DNA of 64,000 nucleotides from Engelhardtia mirabilis (GTDB taxonomy: Bacteria; Planctomycetota; UBA1135; GCA-002686595): positions 5,394,001 through 5,458,000 of the forward strand of contig CP036296.1 of the NCBI GenBank assembly GCA_007751255.1, written 5' to 3'. Within the stretch, counting starts at the first letter, position 1. Every line of letters starts with the position of its first letter. This document shows positions 9,498 through 16,398 of the stretch, piece by piece. Position numbers and translations under genes: made by a program. The notes under the pieces were generated by a model that was given only the letters and a program-made list of their open reading frames with translations, was not told where the DNA came from and did not search any database.

Positions 9498-10346
9498 ATG
9501 GCCGACTCCCCCGCCCACGCTCGCCCCGCCGTTCAGATCGGAAACCACCGCCTGGGCGGGGGCGAGCTGTTCTTGATCAGCGGTCCCTGCGTCCTGGAAC
9601 GCCGCGACCTGACCCTGCAGATCGCCGAGCGCCTGCGCGACATCGCCGGGGAACGGGGCGTGACCGCGGTCTTCAAGGCCAGCTTCGACAAGGCCAACCG
9701 CACCTCGATCGGATCCGGCCGCGGCCCCGGCCCCGAGACCGGGCTCGAGTGGTTGGCGGAGGTGCGCGAGACCCTGCAGATGCCCGTCCTGACCGACGTC
9801 CACCTGCCCGACCAGTGCGCCGTGGCGGCGGCCTCGGTCGACGTGCTGCAGATCCCGGCCTTCCTGTGCCGCCAGACCGACCTCCTGGTGGCCGCCGCCG
9901 AGAGCGGCGCCGTGGTGAACGTGAAGAAGGGTCAGTTCCTGGCGCCCTGGGACATGCGCCACGTGGCGGCCAAGGTTCGTGACAGCGGCAACGACCGGGT
10001 GATCGTGACCGAACGCGGCAGCTCCTTCGGCTACGGACGCCTGGTGGTCGACATGGCCGGCTTCGCCGACCTGGACGCGATCGGAGTCCCGGTGGTGTTC
10101 GACGCCACCCACTCGGTCCAGCGCCCCGGCGGCTCCGACGGCCGCACCGGGGGCGACCGCTCCCTGGTCCCGGCCCTGGCCCGGGCCGCCGTGGCCACCG
10201 GCCAAGTCGACGGCCTGTTCTTCGAGGTCCACCCGGACCCGGACAGCTCGCCCTCGGACGGACCCAACATGGTCCGGCTGGACGACTTCCCGGCCGTGCT
10301 CGACGGCTGCCTGGCCGTCTTCCGCGCAGCCCGCGGGCTCAGCTAG
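9498..10346 (+). CDS. kdsA: 3-deoxy-8-phosphooctulonate (KDO-8-P) synthase
   Basis: KdsA condenses phosphoenolpyruvate with arabinose 5-phosphate to make KDO-8-phosphate, the committed step to the inner-core sugar of lipopolysaccharide. The 282-residue protein shows the family motifs: SGPCVLE near the N terminus, FKASFDKANRTS, GQFLAPW, ERGSSFGYGRL, DATHSVQRPGG and SDGPNMVRLDDF. The cysteine in SGPC sits where metal-dependent KdsA enzymes have a metal ligand and metal-independent ones (E. coli type) have asparagine, so this should be the metal-dependent class. It converges on and overlaps the next gene by eight bases. No other KDO or lipid A gene is in the window. Confidence 0.95.
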   Translation: MADSPAHARPAVQIGNHRLGGGELFLISGPCVLERRDLTLQIAERLRDIAGERGVTAVFKASFDKANRTSIGSGRGPGPETGLEWLAEVRETLQMPVLTDVHLPDQCAVAAASVDVLQIPAFLCRQTDLLVAAAESGAVVNVKKGQFLAPWDMRHVAAKVRDSGNDRVIVTERGSSFGYGRLVVDMAGFADLDAIGVPVVFDATHSVQRPGGSDGRTGGDRSLVPALARAAVATGQVDGLFFEVHPDPDSSPSDGPNMVRLDDFPAVLDGCLAVFRAARGLS

Positions 10347-10719
10347 TGTCCCGGCTAGTCCGGTCGAGCGCGACCAGGGCCTCGTCCAGCGCGCGCTGGA
10401 CGACTCGCGGCGCGTGGGAGCGGTGACGGGGCAGACCGCCGGCCGCTTCGATCGCGGCGTTCACGTCGAACGCTTCGGCGAAGGCGCGCGACGCACCGTC
10501 GAGGGCTTCCACCAACAGCGAGGCCGTGGCGATCACCGCCGAGCAGGCACTGGCTTCGAAGCGCAGACGCAGCGCGCCGTCCGCTTGACCGACGTACAGC
10601 CGCAGGTCGTCGCCGCAGGCGGGGTTCGATCCGCGCCCCTCCGCACAGGGCCATTGCGGACGCCCGACACCCCGCGGTGAACGCAGGTGTTCGGCCAGTA
10701 CTGGCGAGAGCTCGGCCAT
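10339..10719 (-). CDS. IscU/SufU-like iron-sulfur scaffold homologue lacking the third cysteine
   Basis: The 126-residue protein matches the NifU N-terminal/IscU/SufU fold. HLRSPRGVGRP and NPACGDDLRLYV (Cys35) are followed by FEASACSAVIATASLLVEAL (Cys59). These are two of the three conserved cluster or zinc ligands. No cysteine follows Cys59; the expected position near RHRSHAPRVVQRAL has none. The protein may still bind zinc or act in sulfur transfer, or it may have lost the scaffold role. No cysteine desulfurase or other suf/isc gene is adjacent. It overlaps the end of kdsA in convergent orientation. Confidence 0.7.
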   Translation of the reverse strand: MAELSPVLAEHLRSPRGVGRPQWPCAEGRGSNPACGDDLRLYVGQADGALRLRFEASACSAVIATASLLVEALDGASRAFAEAFDVNAAIEAAGGLPRHRSHAPRVVQRALDEALVALDRTSRDTS

Positions 10720-10853
10720 GGAAAACGCTGCCAGAATGGCTGAAACGTCCGAATTCGGCCCTTGGGAAAACTATTCCCGACCCGATTCGAGATCGCAAAT
10801 CGTGTGGCTGAATCGACTTGCGTGTCGGCCTGGGCCGAATCGCGGGGCCCGAT

Positions 10854-10881
10854 TTGCCCCGCGCCGGGACGCCAGTATGTT
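10854..10881 (+). promoter_or_regulatory. Candidate sigma-70 type promoter upstream of the c-di-GMP riboswitch
   Basis: TTGCCC at 10854-10859 and TATGTT at 10876-10881 are separated by 16 bases. A start about seven bases downstream would place the transcript's 5' end shortly before the riboswitch aptamer. The match is moderate and unsupported by other data. Confidence 0.35.
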
Positions 10882-10899
10882 TCCGCGCCTCAACGATGG

Positions 10900-10978
10900 A
10901 ACGAGAAGGGCAAACCAACCGCGAGGTTGGGGCGCAAAGCCGCGGGCCCCTAGTGGGCAGCCGGGCTACCGAAAGCCG
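10900..10978 (+). ncRNA. Cyclic di-GMP-I (GEMM-I) riboswitch aptamer
   Basis: The plus strand carries the hallmark segments of the c-di-GMP-I aptamer in order. GGGCAAACC at 10908 is followed by a hairpin with a GNRA tetraloop (AACC-GCGA-GGTT), then GGCGCAAAGCC, a second stem starting CGGGCCCC, and the closing CCGGGCTACCG near 10961. Order, spacing and loop type agree with my memory of the Vibrio cholerae Vc2 aptamer. It should bind c-di-GMP and control downstream plus-strand RNA. No convincing plus-strand gene follows before the convergent sigma-factor gene at 11886; instead a hairpin-rich region follows. Confidence 0.8.
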
Positions 10979-10988
10979 TCAACGCCTT

Positions 10989-11620
10989 CTGCACGTCATC
11001 CGAGGGGTGAGGGTCCCTGAGCCCTCCTACTGGTTCGAGTTACCAGTCGATCGGAAGTCGTGCGTCCCCGTCTCGGTTGTCCCGAGGCGGGGGCGCCGTC
11101 CGACCCTTCGGCGCTCGAACCACGGGAACGCAGGCTGTCCGCGACTCTGGACCCGCTCCCATGGATCACCACGTGCTCTTCGACGACGCGACCCGGGCAA
11201 CCCGCTCGGGTCTCTGCGTCGTTACTTCGCACGTGGATCGCGACGACGTACCGCCGGCCGCGCTGCGGCCGGGCGAGACGGGGGGAGGAAGGATGGAGAA
11301 GAACGCCCCACGCAGGTCGCGCCGAGTTCGTGCAGGAGGTCCCCGACCGGGGTCCGTCGGCACCTCGACGCACCAGCCAGGGCACGTGCGGAACGCTGTG
11401 GGGACGGCGTCCGTGCGTCAGACGGAGGAGATGCACGTCCGGGGAGCAGATGGGGACCTGCACCCGGACACTTTCGCCGCTGCCGCTCTCAACGGGGATA
11501 GAGCACGACGCGACGGGGACTGCCCGGGCTTCTGGCTCGGGTAGCGCGACGTCGGCGCCGTACACCGGCGCCGGGATCGGCGATGCGAGGGCATGGAGCC
11601 GCTGCTCTGTGCCCTCGCTC
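10989..11620 (+). ncRNA. Candidate structured non-coding RNA downstream of the riboswitch
   Basis: I find no convincing protein here, but perfect or near-perfect hairpins recur. They lie at 11009-11026, 11029-11047 (ACTGGT/ACCAGT), 11066-11092 (11 pairs with one G-U), 11254-11272 (8 pairs), 11437-11469 (GTCCGGG/CCCGGAC plus an inner GCAG/CTGC), 11553-11573 (8 pairs) and 11585-11618 (9 plus 4 pairs). The strongest is a nested stem at 11169-11236, where CCACGTGC, ACGACGC and GACCCG pair in turn with CGGGTC, GCGTCGT and GCACGTGG. The hairpin at 11066 could be the riboswitch expression platform. An alternative is a short ORF from the ATG at 11161 to 11544 (127 codons), which has no recognisable motif and mixed codon use in its second half. 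RNA class unknown. Confidence 0.35.
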
Positions 11621-11689
11621 TATTCAAGGCCCCCGCGCCGCGGGAGCTTCAACATCACCGCAAGCCTGGCCGAGGAACCCTCGAGGCAA

Positions 11690-11903
11690 GATGCGACGCG
11701 TCCTGCCATGCTCCAACGCCGCCAGGCGTCAGGCCAAGGGCGGCTTGAGACAGGACGCTACGCGTCCTGCCACGCTCCAACGCCGCCAGGCGTCAGGCCA
11801 AGGACGACTCGAGGCTGGACGCTACGCGTCCTGCCATGCTCCAACGCCGCCAGGCGTTGGGCCAAGGGCGGCTTGAGACAGGACGCTATGCGTCCTGTCT
11901 CAA
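11690..11903. repeat. 64-bp tandem repeat with alternating hairpins, ending in a 14-bp perfect stem
   Basis: The segment CGTCCTG recurs at 11699, 11763, 11827 and 11891, an exact 64-base period over three full units plus a partial one. Each unit contains a hairpin of the form CCAACGCC-GCCA-GGCGTTGG (perfect at 11841-11860) and a second palindrome around GGACGC-TAC-GCGTCC. The last unit extends to a perfect 14-base stem (11873-11903, loop TAT). The TAG stop of the sigma-factor gene lies across this loop on the minus strand. The array probably acts as a bidirectional terminator or RNA 3'-end stabiliser between the convergent transcripts; that role is inferred. Confidence 0.7.
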
Positions 11904-12794
11904 CCGGCCCAACCGCTCCTGCAACCGGTCGATCAACCGCGCGTGGATCTTGCACACGCGCGACTCCGACAAGCCGGTGAGCTGGCCGATCTCGCGCATC
12001 GGCAGCTCCTCCCAGTACTTCAGGTAGACGATGCGGTACTCCTGCTCCGTCAAGCGCTGGGCGACCAGGCCGAGCAGCTCCTCGCGCGTGAGGCGCACGT
12101 CGGGAGCGTCGCCGCGGGTGTCGGGTACGACGTCGAGGCCGGAACTCGACTCACCGTCGTCGTTGTCGCGTTCGGCGGATCCCGTCGCTGCGCCCGGGAA
12201 GACGGTGCCGAACAGCATCTGGTAGTCGGCCACGGAGAGGTCCATGGCCTCGGCCACCTCCTGGTCCCGGGGCCGGCGGCCGAGGTCGGCGCGCAGGCGC
12301 TCGCGGATGCGCTTGTGCTGCTCGATCAGTGCTCGCCAGGGGCGCGGCAGCCAATCCTGGGCCCTCAACTCGTCGAGCAGGGCGCCCTTGATGCGCCGCT
12401 CGCCGTAGACCTCGAAGGGCACGCCGCGCTCGGTGTCGAAGCTCTGGATCGACTTCATCAGGCCGACGTTGGCGGCGGTCTGTAGGTCACCGCGGTCGAT
12501 GTTGCGTGGCAGTCGGCTGGCGAAGCGGCGCACCACCGAGTGCACCAGACCCTGGTAGGCCTCAACCAGCTCGTTGCGCGCGGCGTCTCCGGGTGCCTTC
12601 GTAAAGGCGGCCCACAGAACCTCGCGCTCTCGCTCCCTGCGCTTCGCGGCTTCGGTCGTGCTGTGCTCGCGACCCTGCCGGTCGTCGCGCCGAGCAGCCG
12701 GTAGCTTCTCCGGCGCCACGCCATGCGGCGGTTCTTGCAGACTCGAGGGGCGGGCGTCCGCCGTCGATTGGGCTGATGTCGTCGTTCGTTTCAT
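11886..12794 (-). CDS. RNA polymerase sigma factor, FliA/WhiG (sigma-28) family
   Basis: The 302-residue protein has sigma region 2 (LVHSVVRRFASRLPRNIDRGDLQ), the FliA/WhiG-type region 3 signature (GVPFEVYGERRIKGALLDEL, then DWLPRPWR) and region 4 with an HTH (LPMREIGQLTGLSESRVCKI). The N-terminal 50 residues are charged and poorly conserved. FliA proteins direct motility genes in many bacteria and WhiG developmental genes in actinomycetes; no flagellar gene or FlgM-like anti-sigma factor is next to it. Its 3' end lies inside a palindromic tandem repeat, facing a c-di-GMP riboswitch transcript. That makes regulatory crosstalk conceivable. Confidence 0.9.
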   Translation of the reverse strand: MKRTTTSAQSTADARPSSLQEPPHGVAPEKLPAARRDDRQGREHSTTEAAKRREREREVLWAAFTKAPGDAARNELVEAYQGLVHSVVRRFASRLPRNIDRGDLQTAANVGLMKSIQSFDTERGVPFEVYGERRIKGALLDELRAQDWLPRPWRALIEQHKRIRERLRADLGRRPRDQEVAEAMDLSVADYQMLFGTVFPGAATGSAERDNDDGESSSGLDVVPDTRGDAPDVRLTREELLGLVAQRLTEQEYRIVYLKYWEELPMREIGQLTGLSESRVCKIHARLIDRLQERLGRLRQDA

Positions 12795-13009
12795 CCGGCC
12801 CCGCGGCGGGTCTCGTCGAAGTCGTCGAGTGCCTTCGGAGCACGTCTTCGACCTTCGCAGAGCGTCGCGGGTACGTCACCGAGCGCCCAGAAGGGCACTC
12901 GATGCGTTCCGATGTACAAAGCCCGTCCAGCGACCGCAAGCAATAGATCGACGCGCCACCGGTTGCAGTCTTGCTGCTCGGATCCACTCGAGCGCGCTGA
13001 ACGCGTCGA

Positions 13010-13456
13010 TCACAGGTCGTGCGGACGCTCGTCGGGTTCGAAGCCGAGCCGCTGCATGACCGCGGACTCGGCCGCGCGCATCCGTTGCCGATCCTCGGCT
13101 TCGTGGTCGTCGTAGCCGCACAGGTGCAACGTTCCATGCACCAAGTAGAGCGTGATCTCACGCTCCAAGGAGGTCCCGCGGGCGCTGCTGACTGCGCGCG
13201 CGCGGTCGACGCTGACGATGACTTCTCCACCCGGGCCGGGCCCGTCGTCCTCGAGGTCGAAGCTCATCACGTCCGTCACCGAGGGATCACCCAGACAGCG
13301 CTCGTGCAGCTCAGCGAGGGTCGGATCGTCCACCAGGGCGACGCTCAGCTCGAAATCGGGACGCTGCCCGTACTCCAGGGCCTCACGGACGGCCCGCGCG
13401 ACCCCGTCATCGCCCGGCGCAACGGGCTCGACGAGCCACTCCACGTGGACCTTCAA
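13010..13456 (-). CDS. ybeY: Endoribonuclease YbeY (16S rRNA maturation factor)
   Basis: YbeY is a zinc-dependent RNase used in 16S rRNA 3'-end maturation and ribosome quality control. The 148-residue protein shows the family pattern: LAELHERCLGDPSVTDVMSF, GGEVIVSVDRA, and the metal motif HGTLHLCGYDDHEAEDRQRM. The third zinc ligand position reads Asp-Asp-His instead of Asp-His, a variant in which Asp or the shifted His could coordinate. Its ATG overlaps the stop of the upstream phoH gene by four bases (ATGA), the usual ybeZ-ybeY arrangement. Confidence 0.93.
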   Translation of the reverse strand: MKVHVEWLVEPVAPGDDGVARAVREALEYGQRPDFELSVALVDDPTLAELHERCLGDPSVTDVMSFDLEDDGPGPGGEVIVSVDRARAVSSARGTSLEREITLYLVHGTLHLCGYDDHEAEDRQRMRAAESAVMQRLGFEPDERPHDL

Positions 13457-14538
13457 GGGTTCTCCACAGCCGCACCGTCGCCGTCACGCCCATCGCGCGA
13501 CGACGGGTCAGGCTTCGTCAGGTCTCGCACCGGCGCCTCGTAGGCCCGCACGATCTGCTCCACCAACGGGTGGCGCACGATGTCACCGGCGTTGAACTCG
13601 ACGACCCCGATGCCCGCGAAGCCCCGCACGCGACGCACCGCGTCGACCAGGCCGCTGGGCTGGCGCGTGTCCAAGTCGTTCTGGGTCGGGTCGCCCGTAA
13701 CGACCATGCGGCCGCCCTCGCCGAGGCGCGTCAGGAACATCTTCATCTGACCCGGCGTGGTGTTCTGGGCCTCGTCCAGGATCACGAAGGCGTGGGACAG
13801 GGTCCGGCCGCGCATGTAGGCCAAGGGCGCGATCTCGAGCACGCCCGCCTCGGCGAGCTGCCCGACGTCCTCGAAGGGGATGATCTCGTACAGCGCGTCG
13901 TAGATCGGCCGGATGTAGGGATCGAGCTTGGCCTGGAGGTCGCCGGGCAGGAAGCCCAGCCGCTCGCCGGCCTCGACCACGGGCCGCGAGATGATGATGC
14001 GACGCACCTCGCCCGCGCGCAGGGCGCGCACCGCGGCCACCACGGCCAGGAAGGTCTTGCCGGTGCCGGCCGAGCCGAGGCCGAAGGTCAGCGCGTGGCG
14101 TTCGATCGCCTCGAGGTAGCGGCGTTGGTTCTGGGAGCGCGGCTCGACCGCGCGCGGGCGCGAGACCTGCACCCGCCGGCGCGGTCCGCGGGAACGCCCG
14201 CCGTCGGCGGCGCCGAACTCGCGCTCGGGGCTGTCGGGATCGCGGGTGACGACGGCGGTGCGGTCCTGCACCGTGCCCGCGGGTAGCCCGGCGCCGAGGA
14301 TCTCCTCGATCGTCGTCGGGTGCAGTTCGCGACCCTTGCGGTGCTTGCCGAGCAAATGCTCGAGGCGCTTGCGCGCCTCCTCGACCGCGGCCGGCTCGCC
14401 CTTCAGGCGCAGGTTCCCGCCGCGCGTGAAGAGCTCGATGTCGAGCGCGTCCCGCAGCAGCTTGGCGTGGCGGTCATAGGGTCCGAGGACGAGGATCGCC
14501 TCGTCGTGGGAGCGCAGCGGGATCGTCAGCTCGAGCAA
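13453..14538 (-). CDS. ybeZ: PhoH-like ATPase (YbeZ)
   Basis: This 361-residue P-loop ATPase has an N-terminal KH-like region and the PhoH core. Walker A is GLGSAGTGKTFLAV, RIIISRPVVEAGERLGFLPG is the family signature, and Walker B is HAFVILDEAQNTTPGQMKMF, followed by VVTGDPTQNDL. PhoH/YbeZ proteins partner YbeY in RNA metabolism, and here the two genes are translationally coupled. The C terminus (residues about 340-361) is a short acidic extension. cdsA starts about 60 bases upstream of this gene in the same direction, so the block may be one operon. Confidence 0.93.
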   Translation of the reverse strand: MLELTIPLRSHDEAILVLGPYDRHAKLLRDALDIELFTRGGNLRLKGEPAAVEEARKRLEHLLGKHRKGRELHPTTIEEILGAGLPAGTVQDRTAVVTRDPDSPEREFGAADGGRSRGPRRRVQVSRPRAVEPRSQNQRRYLEAIERHALTFGLGSAGTGKTFLAVVAAVRALRAGEVRRIIISRPVVEAGERLGFLPGDLQAKLDPYIRPIYDALYEIIPFEDVGQLAEAGVLEIAPLAYMRGRTLSHAFVILDEAQNTTPGQMKMFLTRLGEGGRMVVTGDPTQNDLDTRQPSGLVDAVRRVRGFAGIGVVEFNAGDIVRHPLVEQIVRAYEAPVRDLTKPDPSSRDGRDGDGAAVENP

Positions 14539-14599
14539 GGAATCCTCCGGCCGCGCGAGGCGACCGTTCGCAGAAGAGTCGTCGTGTACACGACGTCGG

Positions 14600-15535
14600 T
14601 CAAACGAACACGAGGCCCCAGGCCAACAGGGCCACCGGAACCGTCAGTAGCAGGCTATCGACCACATCGAGGAATCCGCCCGATGCGCCCAGGGCGGCGC
14701 TCGAGTCTTTCACCCCGGAGCGGCGCTTGGCCAGGCTCTCCACCAGGTCGCCCGCCTGGGCGGCCAGGTTGATCACGACACCCAACCCCAGCCCGACCAG
14801 CGTCGGCGAGAGACCCTCGCGGATGGCCGGAAGCAAGTTCGCAGCGCCCAAGGCGGCCCCGCACACGGCCCCGCCCACCAGCGAGGCCAGGCAGCCCTCG
14901 GTGGTCTTGCCCGGACTCAAGTGCGGGAAGGGATGGTGGCGTCCGAAGGCGTTGCCCCCGTAGTAGCCGGCGATGTCGCCGACCTTCGAGAGCACGATCA
15001 AGAGCACCAGACCGCGGGTGCCGTGGTCCAGATGGATCCAGGCCATCAGCGGCAGGGCGGGTGCGACCCACAGGGCCAAGAGACCGGTCCGGGCCAAGCG
15101 TCCGGCCTCGCGGCCGCCCGCGGCCGAATGCCCGACGAGGCCCGCGGCGCCGGCAGCGCCGTAGACCAGCAGCCCGCCGAGCGCGCCGCGGGAGATCGAT
15201 CCTTCGACGCCGAGCCAGGCCAGCCCGACGACCGCGACCAGTGCCGCCCACAGGCCTACCCGTCGCGGCGCAAGGGCCAGGGAACCCAGGCCGCCCAGCT
15301 CCCAAACCGAGGCCGCGGCGAGCAGCGCGGCCACGCCCAGCACCGGCAGGGACGAGCCCAGCTCGTCGGCCACGACGATCAGGAGCGTCACGACCAGCGC
15401 CAGGCCGCCGCCGGTCAGGGTTCGCCGCAGGATCGCGGCCCGCTTCGAGCGGGGCTTGCTGGAAGACGCAGCGTCCGAGCTGGCACCGCGCGGCGCCGCG
15501 TCCTTCGGATCAGCCCCTCGGCGATGATCCGTCAT
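14600..15535 (-). CDS. cdsA: Phosphatidate cytidylyltransferase
   Basis: CdsA makes CDP-diacylglycerol from phosphatidate and CTP, the precursor of acidic phospholipids and phosphatidylethanolamine. The 311-residue protein has many hydrophobic helices after a basic 30-residue N terminus. Near the C terminus it carries the CDS signature SLAKRRSGVKDSSAALGASG followed by GFLDVVDS, with the conserved Lys-Asp and Asp residues. HLSPGKTTEG is another family motif. The start overlaps the uppS stop by four bases, so the pair is translationally coupled. Confidence 0.93.
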   Translation of the reverse strand: MTDHRRGADPKDAAPRGASSDAASSSKPRSKRAAILRRTLTGGGLALVVTLLIVVADELGSSLPVLGVAALLAAASVWELGGLGSLALAPRRVGLWAALVAVVGLAWLGVEGSISRGALGGLLVYGAAGAAGLVGHSAAGGREAGRLARTGLLALWVAPALPLMAWIHLDHGTRGLVLLIVLSKVGDIAGYYGGNAFGRHHPFPHLSPGKTTEGCLASLVGGAVCGAALGAANLLPAIREGLSPTLVGLGLGVVINLAAQAGDLVESLAKRRSGVKDSSAALGASGGFLDVVDSLLLTVPVALLAWGLVFV

Positions 15536-16311
15536 CCCTTGCGCTCGCCGTCGTCGCCGCCGGGGCCGACCGCATCGACCAGCCCGCCGAACTTGCGCGT
15601 GCGCCGGGCGTAGCTCTCGAGCGCCTTCAGGAGCTGGGCGCGGTCGAAGTCGGGCCAGCAGACATCGGCGACGTGCAGCTCCGCGTAGGAGGCCTGCCAG
15701 AGCAGGAAGTTCGAAAGTCGCATCTCCCCCGCCGTGCGGATCATCAGGTCAGGATCGGGGGTGACGGGGTCGTAGAGGTAGCGACGCATGGTCTGCTCGT
15801 CGATCGTGTCCGGATCGAGCAGGCCCGCCATCGCGTCGCGCGCGACGCCCTTCAGGGCGTCGGCGAGCTCCGCCCGACTGCCGTAGGACAGGGCCAGGCG
15901 CAGCAGCATGCCCTCGTTCTCCCCGGTGACCCGCTCGGTCTCGCGCAGCGTCCGCAGGGAATCCTCCGGCAGGTCGTCGACGCGACCGATCGCCCGCAGC
16001 CGCACGCCGTTTCGCATCAAGGTCGGCCGCTCCTGCACCAGATAGCGCTTGAGCAGGCGCATCAGATACAGGACCTCGCGCCGCGGTCGCTTCCAGTTCT
16101 CGACCGAGAAGGCGTAGAGCGTGAGGCTCTTGACGCCCATCTCCGCGCAGGAGGTGGTGATCTCACGCACCGTCCGCGCGCCGCGCCGGTGGCCGAAGAC
16201 GCGCCGCAGACCCTGGGCCTGGGCCCAACGCCCATTGCCATCCATGATGATGGCGATGTGCTCCGGGAAGGGCCCGCCGAAGTCGGGGCGCTCGATGTTG
16301 GGTCGAGTCAT
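15532..16311 (-). CDS. uppS: Isoprenyl transferase (undecaprenyl diphosphate synthase family)
   Basis: UppS condenses isopentenyl diphosphate with farnesyl diphosphate to give the C55 lipid carrier for cell-wall and polysaccharide synthesis. The 259-residue protein has the cis-prenyltransferase motifs HIAIIMDGNGRWAQAQGL (catalytic Asp), HRRGARTVREI, LTLYAFSVENWKRP, and the C-terminal DPDLMIRTAGEMRLSNFLLW with ELHVADVCWPDFD. The gene is coupled to cdsA, a common arrangement. purA follows upstream on the same strand after about 90 bases. Confidence 0.95.
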   Translation of the reverse strand: MTRPNIERPDFGGPFPEHIAIIMDGNGRWAQAQGLRRVFGHRRGARTVREITTSCAEMGVKSLTLYAFSVENWKRPRREVLYLMRLLKRYLVQERPTLMRNGVRLRAIGRVDDLPEDSLRTLRETERVTGENEGMLLRLALSYGSRAELADALKGVARDAMAGLLDPDTIDEQTMRRYLYDPVTPDPDLMIRTAGEMRLSNFLLWQASYAELHVADVCWPDFDRAQLLKALESYARRTRKFGGLVDAVGPGGDDGERKG

Positions 16312-16398
16312 GCCTGCGTTCGACGGTAGCGCAAGGAACGTCTGGTGGGCGGTGGGAGCTGGGAGGAAGTGGGAGCGGCCGGTCGCGGAGCCCTTCGA

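Noticed and set aside
11026-11050. tRNA-like T-arm (GGTTCGA within a small stem)
   Set aside because: There is no acceptor, D or anticodon arm around it; it is an isolated hairpin.
11161-11544. Short plus-strand ORF of 127 codons after the riboswitch
   Set aside because: Codon use drifts in its second half and no motif is seen; hairpins cut across it. Kept only as an alternative in the structured-RNA entry.
11060-11620. Possible group II intron starting at GTGCG (11060) after the riboswitch
   Set aside because: No domain V hairpin with the catalytic triad and two-base bulge could be found; the closest segment (11411-11443) does not pair correctly.
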